Positions 1-6,652 of a stretch of DNA of 10,628 nucleotides are shown here, piece by piece. This DNA comes from Planctomycetota bacterium. Its GTDB lineage: Bacteria; Planctomycetota; Planctomycetia; Planctomycetales; Planctomycetaceae. Below the pieces are notes generated by a model. It had not been told where the DNA came from. It did no database searches and saw only the letters and a program-made list of their open reading frames with translations. The DNA lies in NCBI GenBank assembly GCA_013151585.1, contig JAADHY010000118.1:1-10628 (forward strand), read 5' to 3'. Numbering within the stretch: position 1 is the first letter of the stretch; each line of letters opens with the position of its first letter. Made by a program: the position numbers and the translations under genes.

Positions 1-1314
1 AATGTGGTTCGGCCCAACCGAGAAATACTTCACGCCGCTATGAGCCAACGCCGGAACAATGCCCCACGTGTAGCCGGGCACGTCGGTGATCATGGCCGAG
101 TCGATCGTCAGGTTGTACTGCCTGGCGACGCGACGGGCGCAGTCGGTCAGCCGAAACAGCTCTTCGGGACGGCACAAACCGGTCAGCTCGTTGCCGTACA
201 GAGCGTCCAATCCGATCCAGCCTCGCCAAACCGCGTTCAAGAATTCCCGACGCTTTTGAGGCGACGCCTGCTTCAAATAGCTATCGACGGCCCACATCAC
301 TTCGGCGTTCCATTTGAACCGGGCCCCGGGCGGATAGCTGGCCGTCCGGCGAGCGATCTCGATCGCTTTCTCCAGATGCGACCATTGCGTCCGTTCCACC
401 TCGGTTTGCACGTGCGTGTAACCGATGTCGTTGTGCGAGTGCGGTAGGAACCAGAGCTCCCAGTGTCGAACCGGCGCCACCTTCAGTTCGCTGCGGACCG
501 TGTGCGGCCCGATCGTCACGGTCACGGGAAAGGCTGTTTCCTCGGAAACCTCCGAAATGGACGCGACCGGCACAACGTGCGTCCCCAGACTCAAGCGGAT
601 CGGAATCGGTTTCGCCTTGCCGACACGGATCACGGCGTCTACTGCTTCGCGGTAGGGGTATCCGATCGTCATGCGCAGCGGACGCATCAACCCGGCCGCG
701 GTGCGGATGACGGCCGGGACCGGTCGGCAGTCGATCTGTAAACGTATCGGTTTCGTTTCTGAGGGACCGGCGAGAAAGAATCGAATCTCCGCACCGCCGA
801 CGGTGCCGTACCGCTTGGGCCCGACGGCCGTCACCTTCCAGCGGACATAGCGAGCAGTGACGGGCGGGAAAGTCGCATTCGTCTCGGCGGCCCGCTCCGC
901 TGGGTGCTCGACATCGACGGTTCCGAGCACCTTCTCAAACTTTGGGTCGTTGCTGAAAAGGAGCTGTGACCGGGCCACCGTGGCCGGGTCGTTCCGGTCC
1001 AAGTGACGAAAGCCAGCCACGGGCATCGGCTGTCCCAAATCGAAGTCAACGAACGTGCCCACGCCTTTGCTGGCCGACGAATACTCGGTGCGGACCTTTC
1101 CGTCGATCAAGTTCTCGGCGTTGTGCCGACCGCTGCGATAGGCGGGACTGCTGTCGATGATCTTCGGCACGACTTCTGTCAGCGGAGTAAACTGAGCGGG
1201 CACTTCACCCGCCGCAGCTCCACCAGCCAAATCCAGGACCGTCAGCAGAAATCCGATCGTCGAAATTGTACCGAGCCACCCCGCCAGCAACCTGATCGCT
1301 TGCCGCATCGCCAC
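1..1314 (-). CDS. Secreted GH38-like (alpha-mannosidase-type) glycoside hydrolase with N-terminal discoidin-like domain, 3' end outside window
   Basis: Reading leftward, 438 codons are open to the edge without a stop, so the C-terminal part is missing. I chose the GTG at 1314 because a perfect AAGGAGG lies 7 nt upstream; ATG codons at 1308 and 1341 are alternatives. The N-terminus (WLGTISTIGFLLTVLDLAG) reads as a signal peptide or membrane anchor, so export is likely. Residues about 50-180 resemble an F5/8 type C (discoidin, CBM32-like) domain: a NAENLIDGK segment, then GTFVDFDLG, then TARYVRWKV. From about residue 282 the sequence is GH38-like: LPHSHNDIGYT (H292, H294, D296, the expected metal-binding His-x-Asp), WNAEVMW, then GNELTGLCRPEEL and SAMITDVPGYTWG. 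GH38 enzymes are metal-dependent retaining glycosidases acting mainly on alpha-mannosides. The segment where GH38 normally has its nucleophile Asp reads GNE here, so substrate and mechanism are uncertain. Fold and export are fairly sure; mannosidase activity is inferred. Confidence 0.82.
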   Translation of the reverse strand, partial: MAMRQAIRLLAGWLGTISTIGFLLTVLDLAGGAAAGEVPAQFTPLTEVVPKIIDSSPAYRSGRHNAENLIDGKVRTEYSSASKGVGTFVDFDLGQPMPVAGFRHLDRNDPATVARSQLLFSNDPKFEKVLGTVDVEHPAERAAETNATFPPVTARYVRWKVTAVGPKRYGTVGGAEIRFFLAGPSETKPIRLQIDCRPVPAVIRTAAGLMRPLRMTIGYPYREAVDAVIRVGKAKPIPIRLSLGTHVVPVASISEVSEETAFPVTVTIGPHTVRSELKVAPVRHWELWFLPHSHNDIGYTHVQTEVERTQWSHLEKAIEIARRTASYPPGARFKWNAEVMWAVDSYLKQASPQKRREFLNAVWRGWIGLDALYGNELTGLCRPEELFRLTDCARRVARQYNLTIDSAMITDVPGYTWGIVPALAHSGVKYFSVGPNHI

Positions 1315-1321
1315 CGCCGTT

Positions 1322-1328
1322 CCTCCTT
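1322..1328 (-). promoter_or_regulatory. Shine-Dalgarno sequence deciding the GTG start of the GH38-like gene
   Basis: The minus strand reads AAGGAGG here. Seven nucleotides separate it from the GTG at 1314 and 13 from the in-frame ATG at 1308. The spacing favours the GTG, although the ATG would change the protein by only two residues. Confidence 0.6.
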
Positions 1329-1579
1329 CGTCGGAAGTCATCAAACCATCCCCAAATCCGCTTCAGACAGCATACCAGCTCCGCAAGAAATGGGGAGCCA
1401 AACAGACCGAACCATACTGGCTGTCTTAAGTTCTCAGACTGCGTGACGCATTACGGCTTGCGACGTGGCATCCATTGCTCGTCGAGGGATCGACGTTCCG
1501 AATGATGACTGGAACGGTCCGTTTCCCGCATGTCGTGATTCTGGAACACGCACGCAGCAGGTGATTTAGCGGGTGAAGA

Positions 1580-1660
1580 AAGCGGGACGCGCCACGATGG
1601 AACACTCGCTGGCGCGTGAAGGGTGGCCCGGGGTTGAGCGTGGCAAAGCCCCGGAAATCG
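1580..1660. repeat. Double-hairpin intergenic module, candidate dispersed planctomycete repeat
   Basis: Two inverted repeats lie side by side. The first is an exact 8-bp arm pair, ACGCGCCA (1587-1594) with TGGCGCGT (1610-1617), and a 15-nt loop. The second is CCGGGG (1628-1633) with CCCCGG (1649-1654) and a 15-nt loop. The plus-strand conceptual translation contains GWPGVERGKAPEIGG, a phrase I recall from spurious predicted proteins in many planctomycete genomes; that recollection is unverified. Only one copy is present in this window, so its repeat status is inferred. Neither hairpin is followed by a T-run on either strand, so it is not an obvious intrinsic terminator. Confidence 0.4.
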
Positions 1661-1740
1661 GCGGCCGGAAGCTGACTTCGTTCGTCTCCAGCCACTCGTC
1701 ACCCGTCCGAAAGAAGTCCGGCCATTTGCAAGCTGCAGAT

Positions 1741-1799
1741 TCCCGGGCCGCTGCCTGGGAACAACGGGAACCCCTGACCGAATTCTGGTCCGTTCCCAG
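1741..1799 (-). other. Overlapping hairpins downstream of RNase R
   Basis: Several mutually exclusive stems lie 25-85 nt past the RNase R stop. CTGGGAAC (1755-1762) pairs exactly with GTTCCCAG (1792-1799). GGGAAC (1766-1771) pairs with the same right arm, extended by GACC (1776-1779) with GGTC (1787-1790). TCCCGGG (1741-1747) pairs with CCTGGGA (1754-1760) through one G-T wobble. On the minus strand these would form in the RNase R 3' UTR. No U-tract follows, so I call a structured 3' region that might aid termination or mRNA end protection rather than an intrinsic terminator. Confidence 0.4.
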
Positions 1800-1823
1800 C
1801 CGATCGGCGCATCCGCGTGCTGC

Positions 1824-4103
1824 TCAGCGACGGCCTTTCCGCTTTTTCGCCTGACGGCTGCTGGACGAAGACCGCCGACTTCGTTTGGCCGTCGGCCGTT
1901 TGGTTTTTCTCTCGGAGGGCTGTTTCTTGGGAGGGCTTTCAGTGGCTGGCTCTTCGACGGCTGAACGGGCCAATCGCCGCTTCGCCTTTCGTGTTGGCAA
2001 AGCAAAGTCCAGTTCCCGTCGGTCCAGATCGACGTGAGCGACCATGACTTCAATGACGTCGCCGAGCCGATACTGACGCCCGGACTGACGCCCGACCAAG
2101 CTCATGCTCGAAGCGTCGTAGTAAAAGTTATCGTGGTCGGAAAGCCAACTGATGTGGATGAAGCCTTCGACGGGAAGGTCCACGCCGCGACAGAACAAGC
2201 CGTATCGTTCCACACCCGTGATCACTGCTTCCATCACCTCGCCGATTCGATCGGCGAAATACCGCAGCAGCTTGACCTTGATCAGCTCACGTTCAGCCGC
2301 ATCGGCTTTGCGTTCCGTCAGGGAGCAGTGCTTGCCGAGCCGCGTCAGTTCCAGCTCATTGGGCCCAGGGACCCGCTTGCGACCTTCCAGAATGCCGTCG
2401 ATCAGACGGTGCACCGTCAGGTCCGGATACCGGCGAATCGGGCTGGTAAAGTGACAGTAGTTCTCCACGGCCAAAGCGTAGTGTCCCAGCGGCTCACCGG
2501 TGTACTCGGCCTGTTTCATGCTGCGGAGCAAAGCGTAATTCACGGCAGATTCGGCCGGTTTTCCTTTGACCTGGTTGAGGAGTTTCTGCAGTTCGAATCG
2601 ACTTTGGTACCGTTCCAGCTTGTATCCCAGAGCACTGACGAACTGAGCGAAGGCTTTCAGCTTGGTCGGGTTCGGAGCTCCATGAGCGCGGCGCATGAAG
2701 GGGATTCCCCGATCGTCCAACTCTTGAGCTACGGCCATGTTGGCCGCCAGCATGAACTCTTCGATGATCTGATGGCTTTCGTCGTGTTCGACGGCATGCG
2801 CGCCGACGACTCGTCCGTCGTCGTCGTACTCGAGTTCGATTTCCGGGACATCCAGCTCCAGGGCCCCGGCCTCCAGTCGGCGCCGGCGCAAAATCATGGC
2901 CAGCTCGTACATCATCGCCAGCAGTTTGCGGACTTTGGCGCTGACCCGGGTCCGGAAGCGCTCCGGTTGCTCAATGATTGCCATCACCTGCTCGTAGGCG
3001 AACCTCCGAGTGACCCGGATGGCCGAGCGGGCAAACTCCGTGTGAACCGGGATCCCTTCCGGTGTGAACTCAATCAGCACGGACTTCGTGTACCGCACGC
3101 GGCCCTGCTGCAGGCTGGCCAGGCCGTTGGAAATCAGCTCGGGCAGCATCGGCAGCACGCGGCCGGGCAGATAGACGCTGTTGCCGCGCAGACGAGCCTC
3201 GCGGTCCAGCGCACTGCCCGACTCGACAAAATGCGACACGTCGGCAATGTGCACTCCCAGATGCCAGTGGCCGTCGCGGGAGCGAGTCAGCGAAATGGCG
3301 TCGTCGAAATCGCGAGCGTCAGCCGGATCGATGGTCACGATGATCTCTTTGGTCAGATCGACCCGACCGTCCAGATGGGTCTCGTCAAACTGCTGGGCCT
3401 GGCGCCGGGCGTCTTCCAGAACTTCCTCAGGGAACTCGTCCCGCAAGCCGAACTCGTGAGTGATCGAGAGCTCGTCGACGCCCGGAGCATTTTGCGGACC
3501 GAGCACTTTGGTAATCACCGCTTCGCCGCTATGCGTCTGCGAAGGATACCGCAGCATTTCGACGACGACTTTGTCGCCCGGCTTGGCCCCCTTTGCTCCG
3601 GGATCGCCCACGAGAATCGGCTCGGTGAACGTCTTGCCCACGACTTGCACGTATCCGCTGCCGCCTGCTTCGAAATACGTGCCGACGAACTGGTTGGTCG
3701 CCCGCTCCAGAATTTGCTCGATGCGCCCGCAGCGGCGACCACCCGCCCCCCGCCGTTTCAGCAGCCGGACCAGGACTTCATCGCCGGTGTGGGCGTCCCG
3801 CATGTCGGCGGCGGCGATGAGGATTTCGCGCTTGGTCGGGGCTTCGTCCGCATCGTGGGGAATGAACACACCCGTCCCGCGAGAAGTCCGCTTGACGATG
3901 CCGACCAGTAGGCCGGCGGCCATTCGAGGCCGCAGTCGGCCGTCCGGGCCCTCCCGCAGTTCGCCCGATTCCATCAGAGACTGAAGGGCCGCCTGAAACT
4001 GGGCCTGATTTTTTTTCGTTACGCCCAGTCGCTTCGCCAGGCTCTTCGCCTTCAGCGGCTTGTAACCCGTCCGTTGAACAAACTCCAGGATTTTTCGTTT
4101 CAA
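1824..4103 (-). CDS. rnr: Ribonuclease R (RNase II/RNB family 3'-5' exoribonuclease)
   Basis: RNase R degrades RNA processively 3' to 5', including structured RNA, and takes part in mRNA decay, rRNA quality control and trans-translation. The 759-residue product has the full family layout. An N-terminal winged-helix domain (about 1-60) is followed by cold-shock/OB domains (about 62-195). The RNB domain contains TIDPADARDFDDA, with metal-binding D259, D265, D267 and D268. The signature HFTSPIRRYPDL is at 551-562, an S1 domain at about 618-702, and a Lys/Arg/Ser-rich tail at 704-759. The length is near that of the E. coli enzyme (about 810 residues). The start is TTG: GAAGGGGAG lies 5 nt upstream, and no ATG, GTG or CTG precedes it in frame before a stop. 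The YhaM-family gene ends 104 bp upstream on the same strand, so co-transcription is plausible. All key catalytic residues are present. Confidence 0.97.
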   Translation of the reverse strand: MKRKILEFVQRTGYKPLKAKSLAKRLGVTKKNQAQFQAALQSLMESGELREGPDGRLRPRMAAGLLVGIVKRTSRGTGVFIPHDADEAPTKREILIAAADMRDAHTGDEVLVRLLKRRGAGGRRCGRIEQILERATNQFVGTYFEAGGSGYVQVVGKTFTEPILVGDPGAKGAKPGDKVVVEMLRYPSQTHSGEAVITKVLGPQNAPGVDELSITHEFGLRDEFPEEVLEDARRQAQQFDETHLDGRVDLTKEIIVTIDPADARDFDDAISLTRSRDGHWHLGVHIADVSHFVESGSALDREARLRGNSVYLPGRVLPMLPELISNGLASLQQGRVRYTKSVLIEFTPEGIPVHTEFARSAIRVTRRFAYEQVMAIIEQPERFRTRVSAKVRKLLAMMYELAMILRRRRLEAGALELDVPEIELEYDDDGRVVGAHAVEHDESHQIIEEFMLAANMAVAQELDDRGIPFMRRAHGAPNPTKLKAFAQFVSALGYKLERYQSRFELQKLLNQVKGKPAESAVNYALLRSMKQAEYTGEPLGHYALAVENYCHFTSPIRRYPDLTVHRLIDGILEGRKRVPGPNELELTRLGKHCSLTERKADAAERELIKVKLLRYFADRIGEVMEAVITGVERYGLFCRGVDLPVEGFIHISWLSDHDNFYYDASSMSLVGRQSGRQYRLGDVIEVMVAHVDLDRRELDFALPTRKAKRRLARSAVEEPATESPPKKQPSERKTKRPTAKRSRRSSSSSRQAKKRKGRR

Positions 4104-4108
4104 CCGTG

Positions 4109-4117
4109 CTCCCCTTC
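4109..4117 (-). promoter_or_regulatory. Shine-Dalgarno sequence for the TTG start of rnr
   Basis: The minus strand reads GAAGGGGAG, ending 5 nt before the TTG at 4103. The in-frame codons upstream, back to a TGA near 4190, contain no other usable initiator, so this site and the rare TTG codon define the start. Confidence 0.6.
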
Positions 4118-4207
4118 GGTCGATCGGCCTGCCTCGTTCGTCTAGACGACAAAGCGTCTGTTCGCGAAACCGCCGCTGACCTCGCTCACGTCAAATTGAC
4201 TTCGTCG

Positions 4208-5200
4208 TCAAGAAGGGCTGTTTGAGTTTCCTCCGTGGGGGTTGCCCTTGAACAGCTTTCGCTCGATGCGCGAGATGTATGGCGTCCAGTGAGATCGGCG
4301 GTTCGGGTCACTGTCGATCGTCTCGGCGAACTCGTGCACCTTTGCATCCAGGTTGTCGAGATGATGCAAAGCGATCGCCTCCGGTGTCATCGGCAGTTTC
4401 GGACTGCCCGACTCGTATGACCCGTGATGGCTGATAATCATGTGCTTCAGCCGCAAGACAGTTTCCTCAGGGAAAGGCTGCCCCGTCATTTCCCGCACTT
4501 GAGCGATTTTCTGGTCCAGCATTTGGACGGCGATCAGCATGTGGCCCAGCAATTGCCCTTCGTCGGTGTAAGCGAATGTCTGGCCGAACTCCATCTCCCG
4601 CACTTTCCCCAAGTCGTGCAGGAAAATGCCGGCAAGCAGCAGATTGATATCGATTTCGGGATAGAGGTCTTCGATGCGGCGGGCCATCTCCAACATTGTC
4701 GCGATATGCTCGATCAACCCGCCCTGGTAGGCGTGATGGACCTTGATGCCAGCCGGGGCCCGCATCAGCAAGTCCACCAGTTCCTCGTCCACGAGGAAAC
4801 ACTCCATCAACGTACGCAGAGGAGGATCGTCGATGGAGAGCAAGATTTCTCGGATTCTGGCCAAATGGAGCTCGGCGTCACGGCTGGGCTGAGCCTGAAA
4901 CTCATCCCAATCGACGCCGTTGGATGGCACCCGGTCGACATGAGTCAAAATCAACTGCAAGTTGCCCTGGTAAAGTTGCGCCTTGCCCTTGACACGAACC
5001 AAATCGCCGGCGTCGAAGTGTGCGACCCGATCCTCGGTGACGTTCCACATCAGACCGCTGATCATCCCGGTCCGGTCTTTGAGCGTCGCCAGCAGGTAAA
5101 GCGCGGCGTTGCGGTTCGCTCGCAGTTGTTTTTCCGCGAGCAGATAGACTTCGTCGACCGAGTCTCCGTCCTTGAGTTCTTTCACGTACTGGCGTGACAT
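4208..5200 (-). CDS. YhaM-family 3'-5' exoribonuclease (OB-fold plus HD domain)
   Basis: YhaM-type enzymes are metal-dependent 3'-5' exoribonucleases, also active on single-stranded DNA in studied members, best known from Firmicutes (B. subtilis YhaM, S. aureus Cbf1). The 330-residue product has the usual length and layout. An OB-fold nucleic-acid-binding region (about 12-90) is followed by an HD domain (about 150-290). Visible HD-domain residues are H156 or H165, the H195-D196 pair in GIFLHDLGKVRE, H220, H258-H259 in IISHHGSYESGSPK, and D282/D285 in LDNLDAKVHE. The last two strings are typical of the family. It is cytoplasmic, with no signal peptide. The ATG at 5200 has only a weak GGAAG 7 nt upstream. 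rnr follows after 104 bp on the same strand, which supports a role in RNA decay. Family assignment is strong; the exact substrate is inferred. Confidence 0.92.
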   Translation of the reverse strand: MSRQYVKELKDGDSVDEVYLLAEKQLRANRNAALYLLATLKDRTGMISGLMWNVTEDRVAHFDAGDLVRVKGKAQLYQGNLQLILTHVDRVPSNGVDWDEFQAQPSRDAELHLARIREILLSIDDPPLRTLMECFLVDEELVDLLMRAPAGIKVHHAYQGGLIEHIATMLEMARRIEDLYPEIDINLLLAGIFLHDLGKVREMEFGQTFAYTDEGQLLGHMLIAVQMLDQKIAQVREMTGQPFPEETVLRLKHMIISHHGSYESGSPKLPMTPEAIALHHLDNLDAKVHEFAETIDSDPNRRSHWTPYISRIERKLFKGNPHGGNSNSPS

Positions 5201-5251
5201 AAGGATGCTTCCACGGCAAAAACAATCCCGATATACAAGCTGCAGTCGCAG

Positions 5252-5280
5252 ATTCTAGGTTTGGGACAAAGGAACAACAA
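5252..5280 (-). promoter_or_regulatory. Candidate promoter for the YhaM-like/rnr genes
   Basis: On the minus strand, TTGTTG (5275-5280) and TAGAAT (5252-5257, five of six matches to TATAAT) are separated by 17 bp. Transcription would begin near 5245 and give a leader of about 45 nt. The -35 matches only three of six positions, so this is a moderate candidate. Confidence 0.35.
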
Positions 5281-5389
5281 GCGGGGTCGGACGATTTGGG
5301 AAAAGTTTTGCTCGGGCCACGGCGACGCTAGCTGGACATCCCCGGCCAGTTGCGGCGGCGAGCGGCCGCCATTTTCTCTCATCGAAGGA

Positions 5390-5418
5390 CTGACAAACGG
5401 CGTTGAATTCAGTCTAAT
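5390..5418 (+). promoter_or_regulatory. Sigma70-like promoter for the lipoprotein gene
   Basis: CTGACA (5390-5395, five of six matches to TTGACA) and TCTAAT (5413-5418, five of six matches to TATAAT) are separated by exactly 17 bp. Transcription would begin near 5425, leaving an untranslated leader of about 150 nt before the ATG at 5579. It is the best promoter match I found in the window. Confidence 0.55.
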
Positions 5419-5470
5419 AGAGTATCGAAAGGCAGCGAAAGGACGGCGGTCTGAGGGCGGTGTCGGCCCG

Positions 5471-5479
5471 AGGAGGTGA
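5471..5479 (+). promoter_or_regulatory. Orphan Shine-Dalgarno sequence in the lipoprotein leader
   Basis: AGGAGGTGA is fully complementary to the usual 16S rRNA 3' end. No ATG, GTG or TTG lies at a usable distance (about 5-12 nt) downstream. It sits about 100 nt before the true start and about 45 nt after the predicted transcription start. It may be chance in a purine-rich leader or a standby ribosome-binding site. Confidence 0.4.
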
Positions 5480-5578
5480 GCGGCGAACGGAGACCGGGGC
5501 GGAAGTGTCAGGGGAAGATTGGGAGAGCAGGTGCCAAGTTGGTTCATCAGATCTGGCGTTGAATGGAGGAGAGGTGCG

Positions 5579-6652
5579 ATGGCGAGGGTAAAACTGGCGT
5601 CTAAAGTGAGGCATCGGCCGGGAGCTGTTGCCCTGCTAAGCGGCGTGGGGAATTGGTCGGCGTGGACGGTCGTGGGTCTGGTGGTCGTGATCGGAATCGG
5701 ACTGAGCAACCTGACGGGATGTTCGTCGTCAACGAGCGATTCGTCATCGGTCGCTTCCAACTCCGCCGACCAAGCCGGCGGCGAAGACATGGAAAACATG
5801 ATGGAAGGAATGGGAGAGGAAGGGCCAGGAGGCCCGGGTGGTCCCGGCATGGAAATGGGCGGTCCCGACGCAGAAATGGGGCCGGGGATGGGCGGCCCGG
5901 AGGGGATGGAAGGAATGGAAGAAGAGGAAGGCGACTCGGAAGAAGGGATGGCTGCGGAGATGGCCGGGATGGATCCGAGCATGGTTGGGCCGCCGGAAGG
6001 AGACCAAGAAGAAGACCAGATGGAACAGGAGATGGCGGCCATGGAGGCGGAGATGGCCGGGGCTTTGGGCGGCGGACAGAAACGCGGTTTTGGTCGTGGG
6101 GCACAAGAGGCCGCAGAAGCCGGGATGCCGCCGGAGATGGAGGGCATGCAGGGACCTGGGTTGGGCCCCGATCCTGAAGGCATCGAGGCGGAGATGGGCG
6201 GACCAGAAGGCCCGGGATTCGGGCTCGGCGGACCGGAAGGAGGTCCTGGGATGGGCCCCGGCATGGGCCGCGGGATGGGCGGCGGCCGTCCTTCTTTCCC
6301 GAAAGGATCTCCTCAAGCGGCCATCTTCGACCTTGTGATGCAGTTGCGTGGCGAAGCCAAGCCGGAAGAGCTGGTGAAGGTGATCTCGGCCGACACCAAA
6401 GGCGATCTGGCAGAACTGCGCGACGGAAAGGCTTCTGACGAAAAGCGGGCCGCCCTGAAAACGTTGGTCGAGCGTGTGAAATTTGTCGGCCGACCCCGGA
6501 AGCTACCGGGAGGGAAACTGCAGTTGGTCCTGGAGAACGTCAACGCCAAGAAGCTCATCCGCTTCATTTGCCGCCACGAAGGAGACGGCTACGTCATTCA
6601 AGAAATGCACGTCATGCAGGCCACCCGCCGCGGGCGCGGGCGTCGCCGATAG
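5579..6652 (+). CDS. Met/Gly/Glu-rich lipoprotein with conserved-looking C-terminal domain, function unknown
   Basis: I do not recognise a named family. The chosen ATG at 5579 has GGAGG 9 nt upstream and gives 357 residues. A hydrophobic segment at about 28-44 ends in the lipobox LTGC, so C48 should be lipidated after signal peptidase II cleavage and the protein held in a membrane. A Ser-rich spacer (49-63) leads into a low-complexity region (about 67-236) dominated by Met, Gly, Glu and Pro, with repeated GGPGM, MGGPEG and EMEGM-like units and almost no aromatic residues. Residues about 243-346 look like a folded alpha/beta domain, predicted from alternating hydrophobic and charged stretches. 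The extreme C-terminus is Arg/Gly-rich (ATRRGRGRRR). The gene stands alone, divergent from the YhaM-like gene and convergent with the propeller gene. Met-rich acidic segments sometimes bind copper(I) in periplasmic proteins, but no such role is shown here. Confidence 0.85.
   Translation: MARVKLASKVRHRPGAVALLSGVGNWSAWTVVGLVVVIGIGLSNLTGCSSSTSDSSSVASNSADQAGGEDMENMMEGMGEEGPGGPGGPGMEMGGPDAEMGPGMGGPEGMEGMEEEEGDSEEGMAAEMAGMDPSMVGPPEGDQEEDQMEQEMAAMEAEMAGALGGGQKRGFGRGAQEAAEAGMPPEMEGMQGPGLGPDPEGIEAEMGGPEGPGFGLGGPEGGPGMGPGMGRGMGGGRPSFPKGSPQAAIFDLVMQLRGEAKPEELVKVISADTKGDLAELRDGKASDEKRAALKTLVERVKFVGRPRKLPGGKLQLVLENVNAKKLIRFICRHEGDGYVIQEMHVMQATRRGRGRRR
5777..6286 (+). repeat. Low-complexity purine-rich coding repeat in the lipoprotein gene
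   Basis: About 510 bp built from imperfect repeats of ATG, GGN, GAG/GAA and CCN codons encode the Met/Gly/Glu/Pro region. The plus strand is strongly purine-rich, with runs such as GGAAGAAGAGGAAGG. Nearly every frame on both strands is open here, so long overlapping antisense frames appear that I regard as by-products. The repeat unit is irregular, which points to drift or slippage rather than a recent tandem expansion. Confidence 0.6.

Larger units (their letters stand above)
1315..1823. other. Intergenic gap of about 510 bp with inverted repeats and no credible gene
   Basis: The gap lies between the RNase R stop and the GH38-like start, both on the minus strand. Frames open here on either strand translate to Arg/Ser/Pro-rich sequence with no recognisable domain, and several run into RNase R out of phase. 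It holds the Shine-Dalgarno region of the GH38-like gene, a double-hairpin module (1587-1654) and overlapping hairpins just beyond the RNase R stop (1741-1799). A TG-x-TATGCT sequence on the minus strand near 1375 could be an extended -10 for the GH38-like gene, but it has no convincing -35. Confidence 0.6.
5201..5578. other. Divergent intergenic region with promoters and a long leader
   Basis: This 378-bp region separates the leftward YhaM-like/RNase R pair from the rightward lipoprotein gene. It holds one good sigma70-like promoter on the plus strand, one weaker candidate on the minus strand, and a purine-rich plus-strand leader with an orphan Shine-Dalgarno sequence. A TTG at 5519 would extend the lipoprotein by 20 residues in frame, but those residues place a charged stretch ahead of the signal peptide and the start has poorer ribosome-binding spacing than the ATG at 5579. 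Confidence 0.6.

Noticed and set aside
1741..1799. Intrinsic terminator for rnr
   Set aside because: The stems are real, but no U-tract follows on the minus strand, so I list the region only as structured.
1573..1854. A 93-codon plus-strand frame containing GWPGVER
   Set aside because: It overlaps the RNase R 3' end and is better explained as conceptual translation of a hairpin-rich intergenic repeat.
2034..3911. A 625-codon open frame on the plus strand antisense to RNase R
   Set aside because: It lies wholly opposite a gene with all RNase R motifs, shows no domain of its own, and is explained by GC-rich codon bias keeping the antisense frame open.
4424..5197. A 257-codon plus-strand frame opposite the YhaM-like gene
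   Set aside because: The minus strand carries the complete HD and OB motifs; the plus frame has no recognisable features.
5519..5581. TTG at 5519 as the lipoprotein start
   Set aside because: The ATG at 5579 has GGAGG at better spacing and gives a cleaner signal peptide.
5182..6264. A 360-codon Pro/Ser/Gly-rich open frame on the minus strand over the lipoprotein gene
   Set aside because: Its composition is the mirror of the GGN/ATG/GAR codons of the lipoprotein repeat. The plus strand has the promoter, Shine-Dalgarno and lipobox.
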